Origin: an uncultured Aquimarina sp.
GTDB lineage: Bacteria > Bacteroidota > Bacteroidia > Flavobacteriales > Flavobacteriaceae
Assembly: GCA_947496705.1 (NCBI GenBank)
Contig: CANMDW010000002.1
Coordinates: 682,001-746,000, forward strand
Reading direction: 5' to 3'
Length of the DNA stretch: 64,000 nucleotides
In this document: piece after piece, positions 8,802-17,924 of the stretch
Numbering within the stretch: position 1 is the stretch's first letter
Layout: every line of letters begins with the position of its first letter
The notes under the pieces: generated by a model
What the model was told of the DNA's origin: nothing
Seen by the model: only the letters and a program-made list of their open reading frames with translations
Database searches by the model: none
Position numbers and translations under genes: made by a program

Positions 8802-9524
8802 CTATAGTATACCGACCCCAGGGATATTTTCTAATACAATAACATCTACTTCTCCAGATATGGATAAATCATTTTCACTATCGTTATTAACCCCATCGAC
8901 ATCAAAGGAGAATGAGAAATTGAGATTATTTGTATCATCATTAAAATTGAAATTGGTAATGCTAAAATTAGATACAGGTGGTTCTATGCCTTGATTATCA
9001 AAAATTTCATTTAATTGCAGTACTACTAGATCCTCAAAAATCATATTATATTCGTGGAGCTCTAATTCAAATTCGAATTCCTGAGTGTCGGTTCCCGGAT
9101 TAATTACATTAAGTGTAATTCCGGCCGTAAATTCTTGAGAATCGTCATCCGGAGTATTTAGAAATCGTAATAGATTAAAGGTAATATCACCTGTTTCATT
9201 TGTGGTAAATGAATTGAAATTGATAAGCGAATTCGCATCAATAGCAGTAAATGCTAAAGTTTTAGTATCTGTAAATGCTTCGTTATTATCTTTTCTGGTT
9301 CCATTAAGAGTAAGATTGATACTTCCAAATTGAGTAAGTTCTTCAAAACCAACGCCATCTTGCCCGTTGGCACCATCTGTTCCATCAACACCATCAATTC
9401 CATTAGCTCCATCTAAACCATCAGGCCCGACTGCACCATCTTCACCTTCACAATTGGTTAGGCATACCCCAAGAAAACCAATCAAAAGGATTTTATATAT
9501 TGTTGTTACATGTATATGTTTCAT
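8802..9524 (-). CDS. Collagen-like repeat lipoprotein (copy 3)
   Basis: 240 residues. A lipoprotein signal (lipobox ending LTNC) is followed by EGEDG and about nine Gly-X-Y triplets, then a beta-rich C-terminal domain of about 180 residues with no recognised family. It is the last of three tandem paralogues; all three share the C-terminal theme ending SGEVDVI. The Gly-X-Y stretch could form a trimeric collagen-like stalk that projects the C-terminal domain from the outer membrane. This is inferred from the repeat alone. The gaps to its paralogues are short (31 and 23 bases), so the genes are probably cotranscribed. Confidence 0.85.
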   Translation of the reverse strand: MKHIHVTTIYKILLIGFLGVCLTNCEGEDGAVGPDGLDGANGIDGVDGTDGANGQDGVGFEELTQFGSINLTLNGTRKDNNEAFTDTKTLAFTAIDANSLINFNSFTTNETGDITFNLLRFLNTPDDDSQEFTAGITLNVINPGTDTQEFEFELELHEYNMIFEDLVVLQLNEIFDNQGIEPPVSNFSITNFNFNDDTNNLNFSFSFDVDGVNNDSENDLSISGEVDVIVLENIPGVGIL

Positions 9525-9555
9525 TTTTACGTTTATTTTAATAGTTTTTAATGTA

Positions 9556-10269
9556 TTATAATTCTTCTACTACTCCTTGTATTTCTCTTAGCAATATCAC
9601 ATCTACTTCTCCTGATACCGACAGCTCATTACCTGTAGTATTTCTGTTTGCAGGTACATCTAGTGTAAATGAAAACGTAAGCGCATTTGTTTCGTTATTA
9701 AAATTAAAATTTGTGATATTAAAATTCTCTATGTCTGCATCACTGCCTACAAATGTTGTTATATCAAGTACAGTGAGATCTTCTGAAATAACGGGGTATT
9801 GAAATATGCTAAAAAGTGATAGATTAAATTCTGGAGCCGTATCTGGGTTTGTAACTAATAGACTAAGTGTCGTACCAACGCTTTGGAATTCTTCGCCACC
9901 GGGAACACTCAGAAATCTTCCGAAGTCAAATTGTAGAGAAGACTCCTCGACAATAACTGAATTTGATTGTGGTAAAATTTCTGGAGATAAAGGTGTGAAT
10001 CGAAATACATTGCTATCGGTAAAAGCTACATCATCTGGTCTTGTGCCTTCTAGGGTAAGCGTTATACTTCCAAACTGTGTAAGTTCATCAAAACCTAATC
10101 CATCAGTTCCGTCTGTTCCGTTAATTCCATCGGTTCCATTAATGCCATTACTAGCATCTTGTCCTGCTGGTCCTATTTCACCATCTTCGCCTTCGCAATT
10201 GGCAAATAATACCCCAAAGCAACAAATAAAAATTGTTTTATATATGTTGATATGATTAAATCGTTTCAT
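9556..10269 (-). CDS. Collagen-like repeat lipoprotein (copy 2)
   Basis: 237 residues, the middle paralogue of the trio. It has a lipoprotein signal (lipobox LFANC), EGEDG, and Gly-X-Y triplets rich in GTDGIN. The C-terminal domain contains the family hallmarks FDELTQFGSITLTLEGTRPD and NFNITNFNFNNETNA. It is the most diverged in the centre of the C-terminal domain, which suggests different surface specificity. Function unknown. Confidence 0.85.
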   Translation of the reverse strand: MKRFNHINIYKTIFICCFGVLFANCEGEDGEIGPAGQDASNGINGTDGINGTDGTDGLGFDELTQFGSITLTLEGTRPDDVAFTDSNVFRFTPLSPEILPQSNSVIVEESSLQFDFGRFLSVPGGEEFQSVGTTLSLLVTNPDTAPEFNLSLFSIFQYPVISEDLTVLDITTFVGSDADIENFNITNFNFNNETNALTFSFTLDVPANRNTTGNELSVSGEVDVILLREIQGVVEEL

Positions 10270-10292
10270 GATTTTTTGTTTTTTGTTATTGT

Positions 10293-10994
10293 TTAAAGTT
10301 CTATGCTATCTATATCTTCTACGACTATGACATCTACTTCTCCAGAAATGGTTAAATCATTACCCGTATCATTATTTGCTGCATCGACATTAAAAGAAAA
10401 TGAAAATGTAACCGCATTGGTCTCATTATTAAAATTGAAATTGGTTATACTAAAATTTGTAACCCCTATTTGATCGTTATTAAAATCATCCCTAAAACCA
10501 AAGTAGGTGAGATCATCAAAAATCATTGTATAATCATCTACGAATAAATCGAATTCAATGGTTTCATCAGCTTCTCCCGGGTTAGTAAGAACAAGGAAAA
10601 CCTCTATTTCTGAACCCTGAAAATCGTCATCAGGTGCACTTAAAGTCCGTTCTATACTAAACTCTAAACTGTTTTCTTCAATTTCTACATTGTTAAAACG
10701 GTCAATATCTTCTACAGCGGTAAATTTAAATTCATCGGTCTTGGTAAAAGGAATATTATCGGGTCGTGTTCCCTCTAGTGTAAGCGTCATACTTCCAAAT
10801 TTGGTGAGTTCATCAAAACCAACACCATTTTGACCATTGGTTCCATTGATACCGTCTGTTCCATTAACGCCATCAACCCCGGCAATACCATCTTGTCCGG
10901 CAGGGCCGATATCACCGTCTTCACAATTGGTGGATAAAAGCCCCAATACACCAATTACAACTGTTCGTAATAAAAAGTTTTTCATTGTTTTCAT
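10293..10994 (-). CDS. Collagen-like repeat lipoprotein (copy 1)
   Basis: 233 residues, the promoter-proximal paralogue. It has a lipoprotein signal (LLSTNC), EDGDIGPAG, Gly-X-Y triplets, then the same C-terminal domain (FDELTKFGSMTLTLEGTRPD, NFSITNFNFNNETNA). The upstream gap (10995-11548) carries a 213-bp palindromic repeat, and the promoter probably lies between that and the start. Function unknown; a surface adhesin or ligand-binding role would fit the stalk-plus-head layout. Confidence 0.85.
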   Translation of the reverse strand: MKTMKNFLLRTVVIGVLGLLSTNCEDGDIGPAGQDGIAGVDGVNGTDGINGTNGQNGVGFDELTKFGSMTLTLEGTRPDNIPFTKTDEFKFTAVEDIDRFNNVEIEENSLEFSIERTLSAPDDDFQGSEIEVFLVLTNPGEADETIEFDLFVDDYTMIFDDLTYFGFRDDFNNDQIGVTNFSITNFNFNNETNAVTFSFSFNVDAANNDTGNDLTISGEVDVIVVEDIDSIEL

Positions 10995-11207
10995 TTTAAA
11001 AAATTATTTAATGTTTGAATGATGGAGCAAATAACCGTATATAAAAGCTTGCGAATGAAATTAAAATTCGTGAAAGGGAAAAAATGACTTTAAAAAGGAA
11101 AAAATAACATTGAATACAGCCAAGTATTTTTCAGTTTTGCGGGTAATTATAAATAGACACTCAAAGAAGAGGTTTCTTTCTAAAATGAAAACATGTTAGG
11201 GCTTTTG

Positions 11208-11420
11208 AACCCGTTTTATGCATTAGAACTTCGTGATGAAGCTTTCAGATGCAATAAAATATGACATTTTCTAAGTTTTAGCATAGCACCGCTACGGTTA
11301 AACTTAAAAATGTAGCGTAGCGCTATATTTTGCAGTAGCTGGAAGCTGTAATACCTGCCCGCCTATTTGCCGACACAGGTAGATACGCAGGCGGGGATTT
11401 TCTAATGCATAAAACGGGTT
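11208..11420. mobile_element. 213-bp MITE-like element with 21-bp terminal inverted repeats
   Basis: Perfect 21-bp inverted termini, 11208-11228 and 11400-11420 (AACCCGTTTTATGCATTAGA plus one A). The interior is itself largely palindromic: an AGCTTTCAG/TGCAATAAAATAT arm on the left pairs imperfectly with an ATATTTTGCAGTAGCTGGAAGCT arm on the right, CGCTAC (near 11290) with GTAGCG, and CCCGCCT with AGGCGGG near the right end. There is no coding capacity and no clear target-site duplication. It lies downstream of galM and may also end that operon's transcript. A lone copy of the terminus occurs at 56037-56056. Confidence 0.7.
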
Positions 11421-11548
11421 GAATATCTAAAAGAAGAAAGAAAAGGCTATTTGTTTATGTATATGTAGTTGGAGGTAAAAGGTAAGCTTTGTATCATTAC
11501 ACTAACAAGAGTTTTTAAAATCTCGTAGCATAGGTTGTTAGGATTTAA

Positions 11549-12619
11549 TTAGTTCTGTATGCTAAATTTAAAAACACTGCGATTTTCATAGAGTTCTCCT
11601 GCTTTTATGAGAGCTGATGGGAAATTGCTATGATTTGGAGCATCAGGATAGTTTTGGGTTTCAAAGCATATCGCAGGAAACTTACTGTACTTTACTCCTT
11701 TTCTAAAGTTCCAATCCGGAAACTTTTCCTGGGTATAAATCACCACCGCAGGTTGATTGGTAACTACTTCCATATGAATTCCGGTATGTGAAGAGCTAAT
11801 TGCAGCTTTTGCTTCTTTTTCAGGGTCAAAAATGAAGGTGTCATCAATTATACCTTCATTTTCAAGTGTATTTAACTCTTTAGAAGTAAGAAAATCAAGT
11901 TTTGTGCCCACTACAGGTTTTATAATTCCTGTGGGCAACTGTTTTTTATCTACCTCAAGGTAATTAGAACAGTTTAATTTCAGGGTATGGTCGGTAATCG
12001 TATTTGCACCACTTAGATTATAGTAAGCATGATTAGTAAGATTAACTACCGTGTCCTGATCTGAAATCGCCTGATATTTGATTTTCAATTCGTTATCATT
12101 AGTTAATTGATAAATCACTTTAACTCTAAGATTGCCGGGATACCCTTCCTCCAAATGTTCGCTCAGGTATGAAAGAGAAACCGATAATTCATCTTCGTCT
12201 ATATAATCTATGTCCCAAACTCTTTCGTCAAAACCATTTCTTCCGCCATGTAAATGAATACCATCTTCATTATAAAGTGGGTAATCAATATCATGTACAA
12301 TGATCTTTTCATTAGAAATCCTCCCGGCATATCTTCCGATAGAAGCGCCTAAGAATTTGGATATTTTGGCTTTTGATTTTTCGACATAATCCTTTAGGGA
12401 TTCAAAACCGACAACAACATTAACCAGTTTTCCATCTACATCCGGGACTTCTAAACTCATAATAGTTGCAGCAAAATTGGTAATACGTAATCGCATCCCG
12501 TTATCATTTTTCAGCGATAAAACCAGGAGTTCTTTTTGATTATGAATACCAAATGACTTCTGTTTTATTTTTCTCTTTTTTGTCTTCAATTTCAAATTTT
12601 TTATTGGCTTTTCTTCCAA
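11549..12619 (-). CDS. galM: Aldose 1-epimerase (mutarotase)
   Basis: 356 residues, the GalM fold. Recognisable positions are GASIGRYAGRI, GIHLHGGRNGFDERVW with its substrate-binding His, NLTNHAYYNLSG with the catalytic His, and CFETQNYPDAPNH with the catalytic Glu. It interconverts alpha and beta anomers of sugars, here probably xylose before isomerisation. There is no signal peptide, so it is cytoplasmic. It is the last gene of the pentose operon; its start overlaps the end of the GH26 gene by 19 bases, indicating coupled translation. The Lys-rich first 20 residues may be an extension, and an internal start is possible. Confidence 0.93.
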   Translation of the reverse strand: MEEKPIKNLKLKTKKRKIKQKSFGIHNQKELLVLSLKNDNGMRLRITNFAATIMSLEVPDVDGKLVNVVVGFESLKDYVEKSKAKISKFLGASIGRYAGRISNEKIIVHDIDYPLYNEDGIHLHGGRNGFDERVWDIDYIDEDELSVSLSYLSEHLEEGYPGNLRVKVIYQLTNDNELKIKYQAISDQDTVVNLTNHAYYNLSGANTITDHTLKLNCSNYLEVDKKQLPTGIIKPVVGTKLDFLTSKELNTLENEGIIDDTFIFDPEKEAKAAISSSHTGIHMEVVTNQPAVVIYTQEKFPDWNFRKGVKYSKFPAICFETQNYPDAPNHSNFPSALIKAGELYENRSVFKFSIQN

Positions 12620-13752
12620 AGTTTATCATATAATTCTGGAGAAGATTTAATATATTTTGGATCAGATGTAATTGTTTTCCAACGCTTACTTATCGAATCA
12701 CTAAGGTGTAATCTTGCATCTATATTCTTAAAAGTTGGGTTATCAAACCACATACGGTGCGAATCCCAATGGCAATTTATATAATGAACCGCTTTTACAA
12801 CATCTGGATTATCGTCAATAGTTTTGAAAAAAGGAATAAACCATTTCTCCCAGGCTTCTTCTGCTTGTTGTGGATTACTTAATTGTGTTTCTATGGTGTT
12901 CCCAGTTGTTTTCGCATCTACATCTGAAATCGTTGGAGAAGCTTCAGCTATAAATACCGGTTTTCCTTTTTGACGTGCAAATTCAATCATTTTTTGATCT
13001 TCCCAACGGTTAAAAAATGAAAATCCTAACCAATCTACATACTCATCGCCAGGGTACCAGGCCTCTAGTTGTCCATCTTTCGGAGACATAAAACCAGTAG
13101 ATTGCCATACATAAGCAGTGTTGGTTACTCCTTTGGCTCTAAGCATGTCCACCATTCTTTTATATGCTTTTATGGTACTTTCCTGATCATAATGATTCCA
13201 TGGTTCTCCGTCGAATTCATAGGCAATACGCAAAAACACAGGCCTCCTCCCTAAAGATAATAAAAAATCTGCCAGTTTATTGATGTATTTATCATGAGTA
13301 CCATCGGCCACTTTTTCTTCATGATTTACAAACTGAAGTCCTATTGCCAGAGCCATATTTGCATAATCTGGGTCATCTAATTGTAAGGTTGCATTATAGT
13401 CATGATCACCCCAATCATGAGTCTCCCATAAGCCGTCTAAGCCTTCCTGAATTCTCCCAAAAGAGTTCTCACCTGGATTTATATTGGTATAGGTGGTCCA
13501 ACCTGCCGGTGTATCAAAATGATCCAGGTATCCGTCATTATATTTTTCGAGGCCGCCAACAGCTTCTAATTCCTGTCCAACAAAAAGTAGCACTTCACCT
13601 TCATTAGGTTCAAATTTGGCAAGTTTTCTTTTTAATGTTTCAATCTTTTCTTCTTTTACCTCTTTTTCTAAAACGGTTTTAGCCTCAGGAGTATTTTTAC
13701 ACCCCAAAATACTTAAAACACTCAATACTAAAATCATCCTTTTATACATCAT
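12601..13752 (-). CDS. GH26 glycoside hydrolase lipoprotein, putative beta-1,3-xylanase
   Basis: About 383 residues from the start at 13752. This start (or 13749) is chosen because it yields a lipoprotein signal (LSVLSILGC, Cys18) and begins 7 bases after the GH43 stop; the longer frame would overlap GH43. A single GH26 barrel has acid/base Glu179 in LRIAYEFDG and nucleophile Glu270 in VFIAEASP. YVWQS and WYPGDEYVDW are shared with both GH26 domains at 1-3457. As an outer-membrane or periplasmic lipoprotein it probably cuts imported oligosaccharides. Beta-1,3-xylan is preferred over mannan because of the operon's xylose genes. Confidence 0.88.
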   Translation of the reverse strand: MMYKRMILVLSVLSILGCKNTPEAKTVLEKEVKEEKIETLKRKLAKFEPNEGEVLLFVGQELEAVGGLEKYNDGYLDHFDTPAGWTTYTNINPGENSFGRIQEGLDGLWETHDWGDHDYNATLQLDDPDYANMALAIGLQFVNHEEKVADGTHDKYINKLADFLLSLGRRPVFLRIAYEFDGEPWNHYDQESTIKAYKRMVDMLRAKGVTNTAYVWQSTGFMSPKDGQLEAWYPGDEYVDWLGFSFFNRWEDQKMIEFARQKGKPVFIAEASPTISDVDAKTTGNTIETQLSNPQQAEEAWEKWFIPFFKTIDDNPDVVKAVHYINCHWDSHRMWFDNPTFKNIDARLHLSDSISKRWKTITSDPKYIKSSPELYDKLWKKSQ

Positions 13753-13759
13753 CCTATTT

Positions 13760-15352
13760 TTAGTGTATTTCTTTATACTCAAACCAATCAAAATCGGCAT
13801 GTTTTCTATTGTATGCCAAATCCTGGCAACACATTCCTACAAACATTCCTGTAAATGCCGGCCTATATCGCTCATCTCTATCCCGTACATAATCGTCTGA
13901 TAATATGCTGGCATCCAAAACCGCTCCTATCTTATGAAAATTGATTTCCTGATCAATACTGTAGTAAAATTGAAGTTGATCATGATTAAGGATCCCTTTC
14001 AAAACAATACTCTTTTCAGCTGTAATATCAATTTCCTGTTCTTGTTCTGACATGGTGAAATGATCTGAAGAAATGATTCTCAGTAACTTTGTTGTTCCAT
14101 CATAATTAGAAGTTACATGCAGATAATGATAATGCCCTGTATTGTAATAAAATATGAGCCCTGCCATTTCCAGAATATCATTTGGATCAAATTCTATTGA
14201 GGTAGATGCTTCTACCTTAAAATGTTGTACTCTTCTGGCTATTAAAGCCTGTGTATGTGTAGAAGTAAGGCTTTCTTTTCCTTTAAGCCGAAGGAAACCT
14301 TTTCTTTCCTGAAGTGAAATCCAACGTTCATCTTTAGGAATTCGTAAGGATTGAAAATCTATACTGAGTTCTTCTGAATCAAAATGATCTCTTATCGGAA
14401 TATTTTTAAATGGATATTCTTCAACATCAGGTCCGGGAACTTGTTGTCGAGGCAATTGTGATCCGCTTTTGAGATATGGCCAACCATCTGCTTTCCATTC
14501 TATTTCTTCAATCGCTGTTTCTCGGCCTAAAATACATCGCCCATGTTCTGATAATGGCCTTCCTACTAAGAATACAAAATACCATCTTCTATCTGCTGTT
14601 TCTACAACATCACCATGTCCTGATTTCTGAAGCTTATGAGATGGGTTCGACGTACAATTAATAATTGCCGTATCTGGATGCATTTCATAAGGACCAAGTA
14701 AAGATTTTGATCTGGTAATAGATTCAGCATGACCATATTCTGTTCCGCCTTCGGCGAGTAATAAATAATAATATTCGCCTTTCTTAAAAATATGTGGCCC
14801 TTCGGTACAACCAAGAGATGATCCGGAATGTAAATACGCTACATCGCCTACCAATTGTTTTTGAATAGGATCATATTCTTGTAACTCTATTCCTCCAAAA
14901 AGTTTGTTCTTCCTATGATCCACCAGCATATTCAGGAAGTATTTTTTTCCATCATTGTCATGAAACAAGGATCCATCAAATCCCCTAGAACTCAAATAGA
15001 CAGGATCTGACCATTCCCCGGTAATGTCTGTAGTAGTCACCAGATAATTGGGAGTATCTTTCCAGGCTCCGTCAAATGACCGTACATTTGAATACACCAA
15101 ATAGAATACTCCATTATCATACGACAGGCAAGGTGCCCAAACTCCGCAAGAATCAGGATTCCCTTTCATATCCAATTGAGATACCCTGTTAAGTGGTTGC
15201 GCAATTACTCTCCAATTTTTAAGATCTCTTGAGTGGTGTATTTGCACCCCCGGGAACCACTCAAACGTAGAGGTAGCAATATAGTAATCCTTACCTACTC
15301 TAATGATCGAAGGGTCTGGGTTAAAACCTCTTAATATTGGATTTTTGATCAT
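13760..15352 (-). CDS. GH43 beta-xylosidase
   Basis: 530 residues without a signal peptide, so cytoplasmic. The five-bladed propeller holds the three expected acids: Asp13 in NPDPS (base), Asp126 in GFDGS (pKa modulator) and Glu184 in TEGPH (acid). A C-terminal beta-sandwich from about residue 330 is typical of long GH43 beta-xylosidases. It probably releases xylose from xylo-oligosaccharides brought in by the operon's transporters. Linkage (beta-1,3 or beta-1,4) cannot be read from sequence. It starts 4 bases after the upstream porter gene and ends 7 bases before GH26. Confidence 0.93.
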   Translation of the reverse strand: MIKNPILRGFNPDPSIIRVGKDYYIATSTFEWFPGVQIHHSRDLKNWRVIAQPLNRVSQLDMKGNPDSCGVWAPCLSYDNGVFYLVYSNVRSFDGAWKDTPNYLVTTTDITGEWSDPVYLSSRGFDGSLFHDNDGKKYFLNMLVDHRKNKLFGGIELQEYDPIQKQLVGDVAYLHSGSSLGCTEGPHIFKKGEYYYLLLAEGGTEYGHAESITRSKSLLGPYEMHPDTAIINCTSNPSHKLQKSGHGDVVETADRRWYFVFLVGRPLSEHGRCILGRETAIEEIEWKADGWPYLKSGSQLPRQQVPGPDVEEYPFKNIPIRDHFDSEELSIDFQSLRIPKDERWISLQERKGFLRLKGKESLTSTHTQALIARRVQHFKVEASTSIEFDPNDILEMAGLIFYYNTGHYHYLHVTSNYDGTTKLLRIISSDHFTMSEQEQEIDITAEKSIVLKGILNHDQLQFYYSIDQEINFHKIGAVLDASILSDDYVRDRDERYRPAFTGMFVGMCCQDLAYNRKHADFDWFEYKEIH

Positions 15353-15356
15353 ACTT

Positions 15357-16895
15357 TTAATTTGTAATCAAATCTTTTTCTATTTGTTCCAGCGATTTTC
15401 CTTTGGTTTCTGGTAAAATTTTAAGTAAAATAAAGAAACCAACCAATGCGATTACACCAAAAATCACAAAACTTATAGCGTTACCCAAGGTAGCAAGTTC
15501 CCATGGGAATATTTGTTGTACTACCCAACTGGCAAATGAATTTACAAATCCAATAAACCCGATGGCAAGTCCTCTATACCTATTTGGATACATCTCTGAT
15601 AACATTACCCACATCACCGGACCCAAAGAAAACGCAAAACATGCAATAAAGCCTAAAATCCCTATTAAAACTAGGGTTGCATTCATATTGGTTGCTGCTT
15701 CAAGAATTGCTCCTTCATTTTTTGCATACACCTGTGTTCCCAAGGATTCTTTCATTACATTCTTAAAATCAACATCATTATTATATACTTTACCTGCGAT
15801 TGGGATAAGTTTTTGTTGATCAACGCTTTCTAATTGTTCTATTTCTGTTTGAGTAAGTTGATATGTTGCCTGGTTAAATCCATACCCGCAAAGTAATAAA
15901 CTAATAGCAATGCCACCAATACCTATTAACAGCAATGGTCTTCTACCCAATTTATCAATCAAAAACATGGCCACAATGGTAAAAACCACAGTTGTAAAAC
16001 TCAATAAAACACCAGAGGCGAATGCAGCATCGGTACCTATTCCTGTTTGTTTAAAAATCGATGTGGCATAAAAATAAATCGCATTGATCCCAGTAATCTG
16101 CTGTAAAACACCTATGGTGAGGCCAACAATAAGGATAAAACGAATAGCCGGTTTAAACAATTCAGAAATTGATGCGTTTTTATTACCTTTCTCTTTGTTG
16201 ATATTGCTTGTTATTGTTTCAACTTCGAGATCGGCCATAGTTTTACCGTGTAACTTCACCAACACTTCCTTTGCTTCTTCTATTTTTCCTTTTACAAATA
16301 ACCAACGTGGACTTCGCGGTACAAATAATAACAATATCAGATATAATACCGCGGGTATTAACTCCACTCCCAGCATCCATCGCCATACGCTTTCATCGGT
16401 AAAAAAACCACCTTCAATATTGTTAAGACCGTTCAAATAATTATTACAAAGAAATGCACCAAAAAAACCCAATACAATGTTTAATTGTTGTATCGATACT
16501 AGTTTTCCTCTGTTTTTTGCTGTAGAAATCTCTGCAATATAGGTAGGAGCAAGTATCAATGCCGCTCCAAAGGCTAGTCCTCCTATCATTCTGGCAATCC
16601 ATAACATATGATATGATAGTGCGCAGGCAGATAATAAAGCAGATAATGCATATAGAAATGCTACCATTAGCAGTATTTTTTTTCTTCCAATAAGATCACT
16701 TAACCTACCTGCGATTAGCATAGCAATCATAGCTGCAAAAGACGGACTACTCACCGCCCAACCGAGCTGACCAACACTTAAATCAAATTGCGGACCTGCG
16801 TATTCCATAACTCCAGAAATAATTCCCGCATCAAAACCAAAAAGAAATCCCCCTAAGGAAACTACAAATGCTATAAAAAGTGTTTTTCTTGACAT
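15357..16895 (-). CDS. MFS sugar porter, probable xylose:H+ symporter
   Basis: 512 residues with 12 predicted membrane helices. Sugar-porter signatures are GRLSDLIGRKK, PRSPRWLF, QQITGINAIYFY and PETKGKSLEQIE. It resembles XylE-type proton symporters of the inner membrane. A hydrophilic insertion of about 60 residues in the second half (around GKVYNNDVDFKNVMKES) is seen in Bacteroidota members. Its position between GH43 and the oxidoreductase supports pentose or xyloside import. Confidence 0.92.
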   Translation of the reverse strand: MSRKTLFIAFVVSLGGFLFGFDAGIISGVMEYAGPQFDLSVGQLGWAVSSPSFAAMIAMLIAGRLSDLIGRKKILLMVAFLYALSALLSACALSYHMLWIARMIGGLAFGAALILAPTYIAEISTAKNRGKLVSIQQLNIVLGFFGAFLCNNYLNGLNNIEGGFFTDESVWRWMLGVELIPAVLYLILLLFVPRSPRWLFVKGKIEEAKEVLVKLHGKTMADLEVETITSNINKEKGNKNASISELFKPAIRFILIVGLTIGVLQQITGINAIYFYATSIFKQTGIGTDAAFASGVLLSFTTVVFTIVAMFLIDKLGRRPLLLIGIGGIAISLLLCGYGFNQATYQLTQTEIEQLESVDQQKLIPIAGKVYNNDVDFKNVMKESLGTQVYAKNEGAILEAATNMNATLVLIGILGFIACFAFSLGPVMWVMLSEMYPNRYRGLAIGFIGFVNSFASWVVQQIFPWELATLGNAISFVIFGVIALVGFFILLKILPETKGKSLEQIEKDLITN

Positions 16896-16917
16896 ATAAT
16901 TTTTTAAACGTTCAATG

Positions 16918-17916
16918 TTAAAGTGTATTCAATTCCTTTTCTGAAGGAAATTTTAATCCTGTTTGTTTTCTAACTTCATCTACAATTTTAATAAGATCAA
17001 GGCTATTTTGATGAGACCAGATATCGCTTTGGATTTTTTGAGACCATATACATCGATGACATTCCTCTATTTCATACGTAAATCCTTTTCCTTTGGTTGG
17101 AAACTGATATGTTACCTTATGATTATTTTTAATAACAGCATACGATTGTGTTTCATGCCATATTGCATTTAAACGAATTCTGCCTTCTGTACCACTAATC
17201 GTAGCGATCATATCGGATGGAGACACAAAACTACTATGCAATATTGCTTGTGAATCCTCATATTGCAAAATCATAGACGTTTGTTTGTCTGCTCCCGATT
17301 CATAAAAATTAGCAGAAGCTAATACGCTATCTGGTGTTCCTAAAACTACATAAGCCAAAAACAATGGATATACACCCATGTCCAGTAGTGATCCGCCTCC
17401 CGTTTTTATATCGATCATTCTTTCTTGAGGAGTCCCTACATTAAAAGCAAAGTCGGCATTGATATACTTCACCTCTCCTATTTCTCCATTTTTAATCTTT
17501 AATAGTGCTTCCTGAACTGAAGGATTAAAACGTGTCCAGAAAGCTTCCATAAAAAATTTATGCTGCGCTCTGGAGGTTTCTATCATCTGCAAAGCTTCGC
17601 TATAATTTAGTGCTACCGGTTTCTCACAAAGCACATGTTTATTGTGTTCTAAAGACTTTATTGTTAAACTAGCATGTGAATCATGCGGAGTAGCAATATA
17701 CACTATATCAATATCTGGGTCTGCTATTAATTCATCATACGATCCATAGGCTTTTTTGGCAGTATAGTGTTGGGCAAAGCTTTGGGCTTTATCAATGGTT
17801 CGTGACCCAACTGCAGTTAATTCTGCATCAGGTATCATTTTCAGGTCTTTAGCAAATTGATGTGCTATATTACCCAAACCTATTATCCCCCATCGTATTT
17901 TTCTATACTCAGCCAT
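16918..17916 (-). CDS. Gfo/Idh/MocA-family NAD(P)-dependent oxidoreductase
   Basis: 332 residues. It has an N-terminal Rossmann domain (GIIGLGNIA at 10-18), the family's EKP motif at 98-100 and a C-terminal substrate domain. The closest general pattern is the xylose dehydrogenase/dihydrodiol dehydrogenase branch, so oxidation of xylose or another sugar is plausible. With isomerase and kinase also present it may be a side route or act on a modified sugar. It is cytoplasmic and lies between the porter and the GH-A lipoprotein in the operon. Confidence 0.9.
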   Translation of the reverse strand: MAEYRKIRWGIIGLGNIAHQFAKDLKMIPDAELTAVGSRTIDKAQSFAQHYTAKKAYGSYDELIADPDIDIVYIATPHDSHASLTIKSLEHNKHVLCEKPVALNYSEALQMIETSRAQHKFFMEAFWTRFNPSVQEALLKIKNGEIGEVKYINADFAFNVGTPQERMIDIKTGGGSLLDMGVYPLFLAYVVLGTPDSVLASANFYESGADKQTSMILQYEDSQAILHSSFVSPSDMIATISGTEGRIRLNAIWHETQSYAVIKNNHKVTYQFPTKGKGFTYEIEECHRCIWSQKIQSDIWSHQNSLDLIKIVDEVRKQTGLKFPSEKELNTL

Positions 17917-17924
17917 TAAAAGAT

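Noticed and set aside
12601..12619. Overlap of galM and GH26 as a possible frameshift or fusion
   Set aside because: Both proteins are complete with their own motifs; a short overlap is normal in a tight operon.
13753..13800. Longer start for the GH26 lipoprotein
   Set aside because: It would overlap the GH43 gene and bury the lipoprotein signal; starting at 13752 or 13749 gives a normal lipobox.
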